Source: Sepiola atlantica (Eukaryota > Mollusca > Cephalopoda > Sepiida > Sepiolidae). Taken from it: DNA of 64,000 bases. The notes under the pieces are model-generated. The model searched no databases, was not told the DNA's origin, and worked only from the letters and a program-made list of their open reading frames with translations. The translations under genes and the position numbers were made by a program. Where the stretch lies: positions 109,044,032-109,108,031 of the forward strand of contig OY744519.1 in NCBI GenBank assembly GCA_963556195.1, read 5' to 3'. Shown here one piece after another: positions 10,012 through 21,410 of this stretch. Within the stretch, counting starts at the first letter, position 1; each line of letters starts with the position of its first letter.

Positions 10012-10290
10012 TTAAATTTCTTTCTTAAATCTAAGCTGGTTTCCCCACTTTTTGTTGTTCATGCTTTCAAGTGTATATATTGTAGTTTCGGAGATTATAG
10101 TGTCTGTTAAACACTTATTTTGTCGAAGGCAATTCTCACTCTTTTTAGCACATAATTCAATAAGTCCTGGGTCTGGCTTTAAATGAGATCGTACAGACAC
10201 AAATGATACGGAATACACAGATTGTCCAAATTCAGCAGTTGTCCCAGAAAACATGAAAATAAAGTCCCCAAACTCCTTTTGAGCAATCAT
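10012..10290 (-). CDS. Unrecognised open frame ending at an A-rich tract
   Basis: The minus-strand frame encodes about 92 residues of non-repetitive composition, including YSVSFVSVRSHLKPDPGLI and CAKKSENCLRQNKCL, with a stop immediately followed (minus strand) by an A-rich stretch. It could be a terminal exon, a retrocopy fragment or chance. It abuts a mariner fragment on the other strand. No family was recognised and no clear acceptor site was found. Confidence 0.25.
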   Translation of the reverse strand: MIAQKEFGDFIFMFSGTTAEFGQSVYSVSFVSVRSHLKPDPGLIELCAKKSENCLRQNKCLTDTIISETTIYTLESMNNKKWGNQLRFKKEI

Positions 10291-10400
10291 AAATTGAAGT
10301 TGCGTGAGATAGCAAAAGAATTGAAGATATCAAAAAGCAGTGTATTCACCATTTTGCACGAAAATTTGTCAATGAGAAGAATGTGATTAAATTCAGTGCC
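10281..10400 (+). pseudogene. mariner transposase fragment (helix-turn-helix part)
   Basis: Translation gives SNHKLKLREIAKELKISKS followed by SVFTILHENLSMRRM and a stop. This matches the pattern of the second helix-turn-helix of mariner-family transposases (a REI-A-ELxIS-SV-TILHE-L-MR signature). Only this stretch survives; the rest is out of frame or lost. Confidence 0.75.
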
Positions 10401-10492
10401 GTGTTCGACCAGCGTAACAGTTATATCTAGTCACACTGACGATTCTTGATAAAGATGAAACATATGTACATTAAAACATTTATTATTAAAAT

Positions 10493-10518
10493 AATATATA
10501 TATATATATATATATATA
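10493..10518. repeat. (TA)n microsatellite
   Basis: TA run following AAAATAA. Confidence 0.8.
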
Positions 10519-10591
10519 ATCTTCTATTAATATATTTCTCAGGTTACCGATAGCATGGTAAAAACATGTAAACAAAGAGAGTACGGCAAAG

Positions 10592-10665
10592 TTTGCTGAC
10601 ACAGTGGGTTAGGTACTTGACTGTTGATCGCATTTCGATGCGACTGGCTGCTTGGATTTCAAGAA
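10592..10665 (+). repeat. Possible tRNA-like SINE head
   Basis: GACACAGTGGGTTAGGTACTT resembles a box A region and GGATTTCAAG a weak box B about 60 nt on. No paired copy was found in the window, so this is only a possible decayed SINE. Confidence 0.3.
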
Positions 10666-11006
10666 ATTTGCCTTTGACAATGAAATACGAAATGATGAAA
10701 AGCAGTAGAGATGTGCCTGTTACTAAGAAACATGTGTAAAAGTTCAATTCAATTAATTTTGACAAAAATAAGGCAATGATGCCTCAGTTGCCATGTAGGG
10801 AAAGGGGTGGGTAGAAACATGCATAGAAGAGTATACAGTAGCCCAGCACATGTCCAATTTCACCTTGAATTGTTGCGTCGTTGCCACATTTACTACATCT
10901 CCTGAAAGTCCATTTCAAGGTCCAGGGATCCTAGTTAAAAAAGCGGCCTTTGTTTGATTCAATCAGTCAGCAGTGAAGCAGTTTCTGATAATGTTTGCAG
11001 ATTTCT

Positions 11007-11117
11007 TTCTGGTACAGAAGTGAATAGTAGATCCTCAGGGAGATCATAATGGCCATTGAGGAGATTGTAGGCCATTATGATCTCCCTTGGGACCTACTAT
11101 TCACTCCTGCACCAGAA
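11007..11117. mobile_element. Foldback element, ~47-bp arms
   Basis: Left arm 11007-11054 (TTCTGGTACAGAAGTGAATA through GATCATAATGGCC) and right arm 11070-11117 (GGCCATTATGATC through CACCAGAA) are imperfect inverted complements around a 15-nt loop. It looks like a small MITE and has no coding capacity. Confidence 0.65.
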
Positions 11118-11794
11118 AAATAAAGATATATAATTGGGATATAATCAAATGGCCACAATTATTGAGTTATATAAACTTAGATGATAGAGCTACTCTCTAG
11201 AACTCAACCATAAGCTATTTTATTGTATTTTTGTTGGTTAAAAGCCTTCTTCAGGCACTCCCCACAATTATGCATCTACTCAAAATGTTACTGGCTTATA
11301 AAGTACTTCCTGTCACCATCCCAGAGGTAGAACAAAAAGGACAGGAGATTCTAAACATGTACTTTTAAGATGAAAACTAAAATTAGTGAACAGAAGCAGA
11401 ACTATTGAATTTTTTTTTTTTATATTATTCAAAACCGAGTCTTCTCTCGTCTCTTACTGTGAATAAATAAACATCTAAGACAAGATATTGAACACAAATA
11501 GGAAATTGAACTCCTCAAAAGATTTACGAATCATTTAACATTAGATTAGCTTTTCATTTTGTTAAGTCTAGAATAAGTTTTTTTTTTAACTTACACACTA
11601 AACTAAAAGTCAGACGGCAAAATATAGTTAAATCTATGAAAACTATAGTGATTTTTTAATTTTTTAATTTATTTTTTTTATTTTTTACTGTTGGGTCACC
11701 ACTTGTTAAGGCCAAAAGACACTCGCGGATAAAGGTTAATGAGATGGGACGATTGTCAGCCAAAATTGATCACTGACATGAACTAAGTTTGATT

Positions 11795-11990
11795 ACTGAT
11801 TTATGGGATGGTTCACGATAAATACTTGTTGACATTAGATTTCAAGGTGACTATGTTGTAGTCTGCAGGGAAGCAGTCCTGCAGTAATGCGTTCCACAGA
11901 CAAGATGCCCTGACAGAGAAGCTCTGGCCACGGAAATTCTTCCTGATGTTAGGCACATGGAAGATGGTGAAAACTGATAAATATAGCTTA
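11795..11990 (-). pseudogene. LINE fragment: C-terminal end of reverse transcriptase ORF
   Basis: Minus-strand translation runs PNIRKNFRGQSFSVRASCLW then NALLQDCFPADYNIV and ends at a TGA after NVNKYLS. The F-S-R--x-WNALL pattern is the usual C-terminal tail of CR1/jockey-type non-LTR retrotransposon polymerases. Only about 60 codons remain. Confidence 0.75.
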
Positions 11991-11994
11991 CAAA

Positions 11995-12860
11995 ACAGAA
12001 CTCATGGACTTAGAAATGGGTTCTTTATTTTAATTAAACTTCTCATGAGGGATTTTAAAATGATCACAATTTGCTCAGCATAATCTTGGATCTTAATAAG
12101 TTTGAATCTCATTAAAATCAAAGCTGAATATTTAAAATAGTTTCAATGACACTATACTTTGATCCTAGCTCAAAAGATGACCCATATCTGTCTCGATATA
12201 TATATATAAGTTAGGCATGTGTATATACTTATATATATATCTTTGTATAGGATATCTCCTAAATTAATTAACGGATCATCGTGAATTTTGGAATATATAT
12301 TATAGGCAAGACAGTGAGTAACACGGACACATTATTTGTTTTTGTAAAAGTTTTTAAATCATTAGATAAAAAAAATTTAATAGAGAAAAGAATTGCTCTA
12401 CATCAACTTTTGAGTTATATTAAGTAATACATTTTTAAAAGGACTGGTGTGTGAGCGTCAATAATATGTATGTGCTTTGTAAATTCCTAAACTATTGAAC
12501 TTATGCATTATGGAATATGTATTCTAGGCAACAGGGTGAGTAACATAAGTACATCATTTTTTTGTAAACTTTACCATTTAGGGGAATACCACTGAAACAA
12601 TAATATACCATCCCCTCGCCTCCAAGAAAGAAAAAACATTAGTAAAAACTAATGCTATATTTATTGCTTATACCTATCCTCTTCCATCGATAACAGGAAT
12701 GAGGGGTGATTAGCATAATAAATTCTGTTACAGACTATGGAATTGGCTGCTAATCAGAGTTTAAATCAAATCAGATCTATTATGTTCAACCATGCACTAA
12801 TAGGAACTTTATTAATTCTAGTGATTAGCAAAATAGAAACTTGTGTTCATCATGTTCGGT
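11995..12860. other. AT-rich DNA, no gene seen
   Basis: Short TA runs near 12200-12240 and two loosely repeated blocks (GAATATATATTATAGGCAAGACAGTGAGTAAC-like at about 12290 and 12515; a related sequence is near 52310) indicate a further low-copy repeat. Nothing coding was recognised. Confidence 0.4.
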
Positions 12861-12862
12861 TT

Positions 12863-13290
12863 AATGTCTATTTTACATGCTGGCATGTGTTGAATGGCTT
12901 TTAGAAATTGACTTCCAAACAAACCTATCTCTGGACAAGTCTTTATTTCTCGATCCCTCAAATCCAACCTTATCATTTCCTCCCATGTTTTCCTTGACCT
13001 ACACCTGCCAACTGATCCTACTGCCTCAATTTTTCTACATCTAACTCAGGAACTCTCATCCATTCTTTCAATGTGACGATACTAACAAAGTCTCCTGTTC
13101 TGCACATATGTTCCTATACTGTTCAGATTTAATCTTCCTCTGAGCTAATCAGATCGAAGCCTGTCTTTAAGACTGACATTACGCATCCATCATATTATTC
13201 TCGTATCATTTCTCTACATGCAACACATGTCCTCAACACTCACTGACCAGGTTTTCACCTTTATACATCACACTTCGTACACATGCCATG
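12863..13290 (-). pseudogene. LINE fragment (post-RT region), copy 1
   Basis: The minus-strand frame includes GSVGRCRSRKTWEEMIRLD, matching the basic GRGR-RKTW-E motif that lies after the reverse transcriptase of many LINEs. It is closely similar at DNA level to 48143-48560 in the same orientation. Stops and frameshifts make it non-functional. Confidence 0.8.
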
Positions 13291-13334
13291 ATAGACTCTT
13301 TTCTCAGGTCATTATTTGCTTATTTTTCACATTA

Positions 13335-14667
13335 ATGTTCGATGGCTGTCAAGAGGAAATGTAGTTGAACGAACATGAGCTTAGAAACGAGCTCAAATTA
13401 TTTTTTGAAGTTCAGGATAAGATGGAATTTTTTGCCTGGTTGGATGATAAGGAATGAATCATGCATCTTTCCTATTTAGCGGACATTTTTTATCATAAAA
13501 TTTGTGGATTCCTTGAAAATTTTCATGAGCAAGCTGAAAAATTGGATAATATGAAAAATGTGGCAATGTTTGAGCGGCTGTCATTCATTCTTGTTATTGG
13601 TGGTGAAGACCAAGTTCTTGCAGTTTGTAAAAAAAAAAAAAAATGAAATTTTGCAGCATTTAACAGCACTAGAAAATAAATTTAAGTGATATTTTCCTGA
13701 ACTCAGTGACGATGAGTTGAATTTAGTGCAAAATCCATTCAAATCGTCAGATAAAAAAGTTCCTGATGATTGCCAACATGAGTTTCTGAAGCTTAAAACT
13801 GATTCGAGGCAAGAGATATCTTTGATAAGAACTCAATCACTGAATTTTGGCTCTTAATGTGTGATTCCTACCCAAAGGTGGCAGAAAAATCAATCCGTGC
13901 ATTAATTCCTTTTGTATCAACCTATTTTTGTGAGTCAGGTTTTTCAATTCTGTTGAAAATTATAACAAAACATCAGTTAAGAGGTTGAAAATGACCTGCA
14001 TTGTGCCATTAGCAAAGAAAAAAAAATCAAGTTTCTCATTGACTGCAATCTTCATCTGAATAAAATTAATTAAAAATTTACAATAACCTGTCACTTTATT
14101 TAGCTTCTTTAATGAAGAAACAACCCATTTGCATTGTATTTTGTGTATTGAATTACAATCCCCTGGCATTTTAACTTTTTGTTTATTGCATTATGCTTCA
14201 GTTTGGTCCAAGAATCAAAGATGTAGGATGGGCGGCAAATCAAAGATTTATTTTTGTTTAGTTATTATCTATAAATTTTGGCTCTTTTTTTTTTTGATAT
14301 TAAAATTTGTTTCCTATTTTTCTGAATCTGATCCCTGCTATATTGTAGATGAATATACTTAGGTAAAGTATGTCGATTTTTTTCGCTTCATTTTTGTCTT
14401 TTAATTATTAATATAACAAAACTACTTTTATTTAAGTTGTAATATCCATTAGCATGTTAAACTGGTATTAATGTGTAAAAATACATTATAAAGTTAATCT
14501 ATGTTTGTAAAAATTATCTACTTATATGGAAGAAAACAAAGATTGTCAGTATTATATGCATATCAATTTGAATGCACATTTTGAGTCGGACATTTTTTGA
14601 CAAGGGAGAATATAATTCTGATACATGATGAAAGGGGTTACGTCCTAAAAAAGATTGAGAACCACTG
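13335..14667 (+). pseudogene. Decayed hAT transposase (ZBED5/FAM200-like)
   Basis: Translation across stops and a poly(A) interruption at 13630 gives ELRNELKLFFEVQDK, then YLADIFYHKICGFLENF, then a FPELSDDELNLVQNPF segment, and finally ITEFWLLMCDSYPKVAEKSI with ALIPFVSTYFCESGFSIL. The last part is the hAT dimerisation region of ZBED5/FAM200-like transposases. The sequence at 14653-14667 ending TTGAGAACCACTG matches a hAT 3' terminal repeat (CAGTGGTTCTCAA in complement). The 5' end is missing, next to the LINE fragment. Multiple stops: not functional. Confidence 0.75.
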
Positions 14668-14679
14668 CACTAGATGATG

Positions 14680-15045
14680 TTTCTGATTGTACAAACTGCA
14701 TAAAATGCAGACAGTCTACTCCAACAGATTAAACAGAATTTAGTTGAGTTTCCAGAAGGTTACCGGCTTCAACAAAGGTTGGGTAACATAACTGCCAAAA
14801 CGTTGTGTACATAATTATTAAAACGAGGAAAACATTCCTGGCCATTTAAATAACTTTTGTTTAGGTATATCAAGATCTATGTGGGTTAAAATACAGCTAA
14901 TAGCAAACATTTCATTGTTTTTTATAATTAAGCTAAATCAGTCAGAAAAATAGATACAGACTGACTAAAATTAAACGTCACCTACTCATGGAATCACTGA
15001 TAACAAAAAAAAAACAAACAAAATAAAATCTTTTCTGCAATCCAA
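14680..15045. other. AT-rich DNA, no gene seen
   Basis: No recognisable coding or repeat signature beyond A runs. Confidence 0.4.
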
Positions 15046-15049
15046 CCAT

Positions 15050-15620
15050 AGTTGGTAGAAATAACCTTCAGTCTATGCCTAACTTGTCGACCAAGTTTCA
15101 GTCAAGAATGTCCAACAGCCTTTGTTTTATCGCCGTTCAATTCTTCTTTGTGTATCTTTGAAGCATGTGTTCATACAACAGTTTCACACTTGTTTACGCA
15201 ATCCTTTGCATTATTGTTGTACTCTGCAAGATCTTTCAAGCTGCACTGGGTTGGCAGTAGAGAGCAGAAAAAAGGCAGTGTAGCATCGTATGGTCCTCCT
15301 CTCCACATTCGCAGATGGTTGGGTCAGTTTTGTAGCCCCATCTAGTCATAGCAACTTTTAACTGCCCCCATTCCCGTTCTCAGCCAGTTGAGTGTTTTCC
15401 ACCCGAGCCAGGGTGCTTCTGAATCGGGAAGAGAGAGCCTCAGAAGGGAAGATTCCCATGTCAGTAGGAGGGGGGGGCATTCTCTATCCATCTGGTGCAC
15501 AGCTGTAGTCTGGTCTCTTCCTGAGATGTTGTTAGGGGTTCGATATGGCTGAGGAAGCTTCTTGACTTCAGGCGTTGGACCGTTGATTCACATCCATGAA
15601 GGAGATGGCATTCATCACTG
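15050..15620 (-). pseudogene. LINE fragment with CxCG-type C-terminal motif
   Basis: Minus-strand translation includes RWGYKTDPTICECGEEDHTM followed by LHCLFSA, the cysteine/histidine tail typical of LINE ORF2 proteins (CxCGxxxxTMxHxL). The region is broken by stops. Part of it (15070-15140) recurs inverted at 15828-15900. Confidence 0.65.
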
Positions 15621-15827
15621 ATAGCCTTCTAAATGATATGCTCCAAACGTGTAACTTTGCATATGACTGATTTGGTTTGTGATGGCCCTTTTTAGTTACG
15701 GAATAGTTTTGATACACATTTCTTAGAGATAACCCCACAAATAATAATGGGGAGGTAATGTCAGGATCACATACTCCACTGATGAGACGAGCACCAAAGT
15801 GTCCCTGCATATTATTGAATGACGATA

Positions 15828-15905
15828 AAACAAAGACTGCTGGATATTCATGACTGAAACTTGGTGAACAAGTCAGCCATAGAATAAAGTTTAGGTTGCA
15901 TGGGG
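15828..15905 (+). repeat. Inverted copy of LINE segment
   Basis: The complement of this stretch matches 15070-15140 closely (shared blocks CACCAAGTTTCAGTCA and TTTGTTTTATCG). It therefore forms a ~75-bp inverted repeat about 690 bp apart, from two insertions or a local inversion. A G run follows at 15901-15914. Confidence 0.65.
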
Positions 15906-15929
15906 GGGGGGGGGTCACCTTATATATTA

Positions 15930-17280
15930 AATCATTTTAATTGTTACAGGATGCAAATAATTTTTTTTTTTAATCTAAATTTTAAAAGTAAATATCAATG
16001 AGTTTAATTGGTATAATTTTGTATTATTCACAAATTTATTTAAATGAAGGAATATATTCTTTCCCATATTCACTATTAAAAACAATGAACTGTACAGATT
16101 CGTTTCCTTAAAACGATTTAAGAGTTCTAAAGTGAATAAAAAAAAAACTGTCTGGTAAAAGCAAAATTATGCCTCTACTGAGAACAAAAAGATCAATACT
16201 ATTAAGTGATTTTATATTGAAGGCAGTAATTCTTCCTACTAACCTGATCAACTACTGGCATACCAACAGTCTTATCAAGATTATTTGATCTACTGAAATG
16301 CCTGTACTTTAAGAGACCAATGGTGTTATTTCTAAGAGAAATCAAACTGGCTGTAATTTCTAGACTAGAAAGAATGAACAGATGGACTCTTAATTCCGAG
16401 ATACTTTAGGATAATATCCGAGTGAAATCTGTCAATTTCCTTCACAAAAATACTTAGGGGAAAAACCAGTATCAATAAATAAGACGCCTACTGACAAGAG
16501 CCATTGAAGCAAAACAAAAGTAGTGTAGTGTTATGTGCCAAAATAAAACAAAATATAAAAAGGTATTAAAAAAAAAATTTTTTTATATATATATATCCGT
16601 CTTAGGAAAGGTAAAATTAATTCCCTAAACAGAACAGTTTTGCATCACTTTTATGTAGCTTTACAAAGATTAAAACCAAGATATAATGCTACTAAACCTT
16701 ATGCCTAGAATTCTTATTCTAATTTTTATCAAAATCAATTACATTATTTTGATTCTAGAAAATGTCTAAAATTTAAGGTTTAAGCTTAAGAGGTCTTAAG
16801 AAACTGAAATCCAGGGAATCTTGCTTAATTGGTGTCTAATGAATATGGATCAAATTTAATGCAAATCTGAAATATTTGAATTTTCAAATGGAAGGTTGTG
16901 ACCATATTATGTCCCCTAAAAATCGTATAAAATACTCCAAAGCAACTGAAATTTGGAGAATATTTATTAATTGATGTCTAAATTAAAATTTTACAAACAT
17001 AAGAGGTATCTGAATTTTCACAACCCCCCCATTTTACCCCCTTTGCATAAAACTAAATTAAACTAAATATAGCCCATATGTGGACTCTTTATGTCTAGCA
17101 GCCGTGTTCCATAATTTATAATTATTAGTATATTAGTTTAGGAGCGAATCCTGTAGATATAAAAATATTTAACTTTATAAAGATAGAGATATATAACATG
17201 AAAACCAACTTCTCAAAATCAAAACAGCCGAATCAAGACAGCAGACCAAAGGGCTCAATATTGTGTGTGACCTATTTATG
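15930..17280. other. AT-rich DNA, no gene seen
   Basis: A/T-rich throughout with a short TA run at 16584-16595; no conserved domain or RNA motif was recognised. Confidence 0.45.
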
Positions 17281-17287
17281 TATTTTG

Positions 17288-17308
17288 GAGAGGGGTATAT
17301 ATATATAT

Positions 17309-17339
<31 letters not shown>

Positions 17340-17522
17340 AATATATATATTTTGGGAAGGGGTATATATATTATTATTATATATATATATATATATATAA
17401 ATATATATATTTTGGGAAGGGGTATATATATTAATATATATATATATATAATAATATATATACCCCTTCCCAAAATATATATATATATATAAATATATAT
17501 ATTTTGGGAAGGGGTATATATA

Positions 17523-17563
<41 letters not shown>

Positions 17564-17712
17564 TATATATATTTTGGGAAGGGGTATATATATATTAATA
17601 TTATATATATATATATTAATATATATATTTTGGGAAGGGGTATATATATATATTAATATTATATATATATATATATATTAATATATATATTTTGGGAAGG
17701 GGTATATATATA

Positions 17713-17751
<39 letters not shown>

Positions 17752-17780
17752 TATATATTTTGGGAAGGGGTATATATATA

Positions 17781-17812
<32 letters not shown>

Positions 17813-17846
17813 TAATATATATATTTTGGGAAGGGGTATATATATA

Positions 17847-17878
<32 letters not shown>

Positions 17879-17900
17879 TAATATATATATTTTGGGAAGG

Positions 17901-17948
<48 letters not shown>

Positions 17949-17953
17949 GAAGG

Positions 17954-17995
<42 letters not shown>

Positions 17996-18005
17996 TATAT
18001 TTTGG

Positions 18006-18046
<41 letters not shown>

Positions 18047-18193
18047 TATATTTTGGGAAGGGATATATATATATTAATATTATATATATATATATATATA
18101 TTAATATATATTTTGGGAAGGGATATATATATATTAATATTATATATATATATATATATATTAATATATATTTTGGGAAGGGATATATATATA

Positions 18194-18235
<42 letters not shown>
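17288..18235. repeat. (TA)n-based satellite with phased GGGAAGGGG inserts
   Basis: About 16 repeats of a 50-72 bp unit: a TA tract, often a TTAATATTA interruption, then TTTTGGGAAGGGG or GGGAAGGGA. Inserts occur near 17353, 17413, 17504, 17576, 17632, 17694, 17761, 17827, 17893, 17946, 18003, 18055, 18115 and 18175. One unit near 17461 is inverted (CCCCTTCCC). The first version, at about 17288, reads GGAGAGGGG and sits at the edge of unique sequence. The last three units are almost identical 60-mers, so recent local duplication is likely. Open frames across it are artefacts. Confidence 0.9.
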
Positions 18236-18239
18236 TGTA

Positions 18240-18546
18240 TATTTAGCATATAACTATCAACTCAAGGTTGTCGACCCAAAGACGGCTGCTGCATATCAAT
18301 AATTATTGCTTCTAATATTTTAAGTTGCTCTGTGCAACACAGAAAACGCCTCGTCATTAAGCTTTGGCACAGGACATGTTCTCCAACAAATGTTCCCCCA
18401 TGGCAGAGCCATTGGTCTGGGGAGTGTCTGGATATATGCAATTTGAAATTATCGATATTACTAGGGATGTGTTGAGAAATTCTCACTTTTAATCACTGAG
18501 TGGTACAGTCCACATGGTTGGCTTGGCTTCACACAGACAATTAATA
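18240..18546. other. Unclassified sequence upstream of mariner
   Basis: Less AT-rich than its surroundings. It has a minus-strand open frame (residues such as WLCHGGTFVGEHVLCQSLMT) but no splice sites or family were recognised. Possibly older repeat DNA. Confidence 0.3.
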
Positions 18547-18548
18547 TA

Positions 18549-19879
18549 CAGGGTGTTTCAAAAGTCTTGGGAACATTACAAATGCGTATATCTCATGAAC
18601 TATTCCAGGTAGAAAAATGAAACTGGTGCCATTTTAAAGCTTGCTTAATCAAGTTTTTGGTCATACTAATGATTTTCGTGTTATCTTTCCAGGTGCAGTA
18701 ATGGCGTTCTCTAAACAAGACAAGGCATTTTGCGTCCTCCAATTTGCAAAGACTGAATCGTGGACATGTGTTCAGCGTGCATTTCGCAGGAAATTTAAAA
18801 AAGAAGCCCCTGAAAGGAAATCCATTGTCAGATGGCATGCTAAATTTGTGAAAGATGGGTGTTTGTGCCCAAGTAAGCGAACAGGTCGCCCTTCAACTTC
18901 AGAAGATGCAGTTGAGCAAGTTCGGACAGCCTTTCAGCGGAGCCCCCGTAAATCAGTGAGAAGAGCCAGCAGGGAACTTCAGCTTGCTCCAGCAATTGTC
19001 TGGCGTGTCTTAAGGAAACGACTGCAAATGGTACCTTACAAGCTCAAGTTGGTCCAAAAGTTGAAGGACACTGATAAGCCACTTCGCCGTGACTTTTGCA
19101 TTGCAATGCAAGAGAAGTTGGAAGATAACGGCTTTGATGACCGGCTTGTTTTTAGCGATGAGGCGACCTTCCATCTGAATGGCAAAGTTAACAAGCATAA
19201 CACTCGCATATGGGGTACTGAGAATCCTCATGAACTTCTTGAGCACGAGCGAGATTCACCAAAAGTGAACGTGTTTTGTGCAATTTCCAAGAAAGGTGTC
19301 TATGGACCGTTCTTCTTTGAAGAGGCAACTATCACTGGTGAATCCTATCTCAACATGCTGGAAGACTGGTTAATGGCTCAGTTGGAACAAGCAGAATCTG
19401 ATGACTTCATTTTTCAACAAGATGGTGCACCACCACACTGGAGTCTTAGAGTAAGGCAGTTTCTTAACACAAGGCTGCCTGGTAGATGGATTGGGAGATC
19501 TGGGCGAGGTGATGACGTTCTCATGCCCTGGCCTCCTAGGTCTCCAGATCTTACCCCGTGTGACTTTTTCCTTTGGGGCTTTGTCAAGCAATAAGTCTAT
19601 GTGCTGCCCCTTCCAAGAGATATTGACGAACTAAAGGCTCGAGTAACGGCAGTTGTGGGAACCATTGACGTCAAGATGCTGGAACGCGTTTGGCAGGAAA
19701 TGGACTATCGACTAGATGTCTGCCGTGTGACGAATGGTGCTCATATTGAGCAACTTTGAAGATTCCCCACAAAACTTGAAACTTTAACCTTTCCAACGGT
19801 ACCAATTTCATTTTTCAACTCCTAATAGTTTTTGAGTTATTAAAAATCGTTATGTTCCCAAGACTTTTGAAACACCCTG
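18549..19879 (+). mobile_element. mariner/Tc1-superfamily transposon, DD41D type, near-complete
   Basis: Terminal inverted repeats start CAGGGTGTTTCAAAAGTCTT and are perfect for about 28 bp, with weaker inverted similarity for roughly 95 bp. TA dinucleotides flank both ends (18547-18548 and 19880-19881), the usual target duplication. Length is 1331 bp. It encodes a single transposase with one premature stop. The matching TIRs suggest a fairly recent insertion. Confidence 0.95.
18701..19759 (+). pseudogene. mariner-like DD41D transposase with one nonsense codon
   Basis: The start ATG at 18701 (MAFSKQDK) is preferred over the upstream ATG at 18641 because the basic N-terminal region of the family begins there. 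Residues 20-65 form a helix-turn-helix ending in SKRTGRPS. Catalytic aspartates are D153 (VFSDEATFHLNG), D241 (IFQQDGAPPHW) and D283 (WPPRSPDLTPCDFF). There are 87 residues between the first two and 41 between the last two, hence DD41D. An in-frame TAA replaces codon 298 (19592-19594). Beyond it the frame stays open for another 54 codons to TGA at 19757-19759, ending GAHIEQL. With a single lesion, other copies may be intact. The truncated 297-residue product keeps all three aspartates but lacks the C-terminal tail. Confidence 0.9.
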
Positions 19880-19889
19880 TATAAGTAGA

Positions 19890-19896
19890 GCAAACC

Positions 19897-19929
<33 letters not shown>

Positions 19930-20655
19930 TAATGGCTCACTTCCTATAACATCAATATTGTATTGTGTTCCGACTATGTAAAATAAAAAAAATTTTTTTT
20001 AAAGTACTTTCAATTGATTTTAATATTTAATCCTATCAAACAAAATTTTTGTGTTGTTTTTATTAGTGATATGATAGGAGGTAGGGAGAACTTTTCTCTA
20101 AGAAAATGTACTACTACCACCACTCAAAGAACTGGGAACATATTTAGTAATAGAAGATTTTTAATTATTCACCGGTAGAGGGGGAAAAAAGGAGTAGAGG
20201 GGGGGGGGGCACATAAGCATGAATTTAAAGTCCTTTTTAGTATGGATTTCCCAGTTATTTCTTTAGTGTTGTCTACTCTCTATTCTCCATTTTTATAAGC
20301 GATTTAATAATGGAATGAAAGAGGAAAAAATAAATGGTCGACCGTTCCATTTTTACTTGACTTGGGGCACTATTTTCTAAAGGTAATATTTTAATCTCTA
20401 TTTATAAAATTATTGGGTGTAAATAACTTAAAACTTTCAGTAGATCAGGATTTTTATAGTTATTTTTAAAACTAAAACATTGCAGGTTAATTCTTATTTC
20501 AGTCACCTAAATTATTCTGAGTGGTTTTGGGTGTAATTAAATTTTAAAAACCTTTTAACTTGAGTATTAATTTTTTTTGTAAGAAATAGGATTTTAAGAG
20601 TTAAATTTAAACAGTACAGTATCGTTTGGTCAATTTGGTAAAAAAGAAATTAAAA
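19890..20655. other. AT-rich DNA with G homopolymers
   Basis: A G run at about 19911-19929 follows a T run just outside the mariner, with a shorter one near 20201-20209. No gene is seen. Confidence 0.45.
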
Positions 20656-20659
20656 TAAA

Positions 20660-20690
20660 GACTCTCGCAATGCTGGGTATGTACTGCTAG
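20660..20690 (+). mobile_element. Degenerate Helitron 3' end
   Basis: GCAATGCTGGGTATGTACTG followed by CTAG (20687-20690) and T resembles the end of the Helitron finishing at 21410, but the hairpin is decayed. The next Helitron starts five bases later. Confidence 0.4.
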
Positions 20691-20694
20691 TATA

Positions 20695-21410
20695 TCTATA
20701 TATATATATATATATATATAATAGTAACCGTGTCTGTGTGTCCCCGCCTGATATTTGTGTCTTATGTTCACCCAAACCACTGGACAGAATTGCTTGAAAA
20801 TTGGCATGTGGACTACTGACATCTCAGTGAAGGTCATAGACCAAATAAGAAATATATCACTTCAAGACTGGAGGTACCCCCGACCGAAATCTGTTTTCCC
20901 TTAGATTCAAATGAAATTTAAACCATAAGTAAATGACCAAAAATTACATATATTCCCAAAATTTCAGCAAATTTTCATATTAAGATGGTCTCCGGGAGCA
21001 CAACCCCTCTACTGAAAACTGTTTTCCCTTTGACTCAAATTATATATATATAAAATCAAGGAGAACACCTCTGTCTATGCATGTCTGTCCCTAAAAACGA
21101 AGACATACTAGGAAGTGTACTTTCAATATAATTGTATTCACATGCACAATTTGCATGTGAACATAATGGAAGCATTTTTGCATCTCTGGCTGCCCCTTAA
21201 AGAAGCTAATGACAATTTTCAAACATGTTACACAATGAAATTACTCTATTAACGTTAGTTTAAGAGTATTAACATATCTGAATAGCTCAGTGAGTAAGAT
21301 ATCTAGCTGACAGCATCAAGGTTGCTGTTAAAGTAAACTCTCCCTACCATAATGTTACATATGATGCTATCCCACACTCATACCTGGGCAACACCGGGTA
21401 GCTCTGCTAG
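20695..21410 (+). mobile_element. Non-autonomous Helitron
   Basis: It begins TCTATATATA directly after A20694. It ends with a hairpin, ACCTGG/CCGGGT around GCAACA, then GCTCTG and CTAG at 21407-21410, followed by T. The 5'-TC, the 3'-hairpin-CTAG and insertion between A and T are the standard Helitron signature. There is no helicase. Interior copies of a CCGACCGAAATCTGTTTTCCC-type block and a tRNA-like segment (21283-21335, TAGCTCAGTGAGTAAGATAT) are present. Confidence 0.7.

Noticed and set aside
17198..18253. Several Tyr/Ile repeat frames on both strands
   Set aside because: They are translations of the (TA)n satellite.
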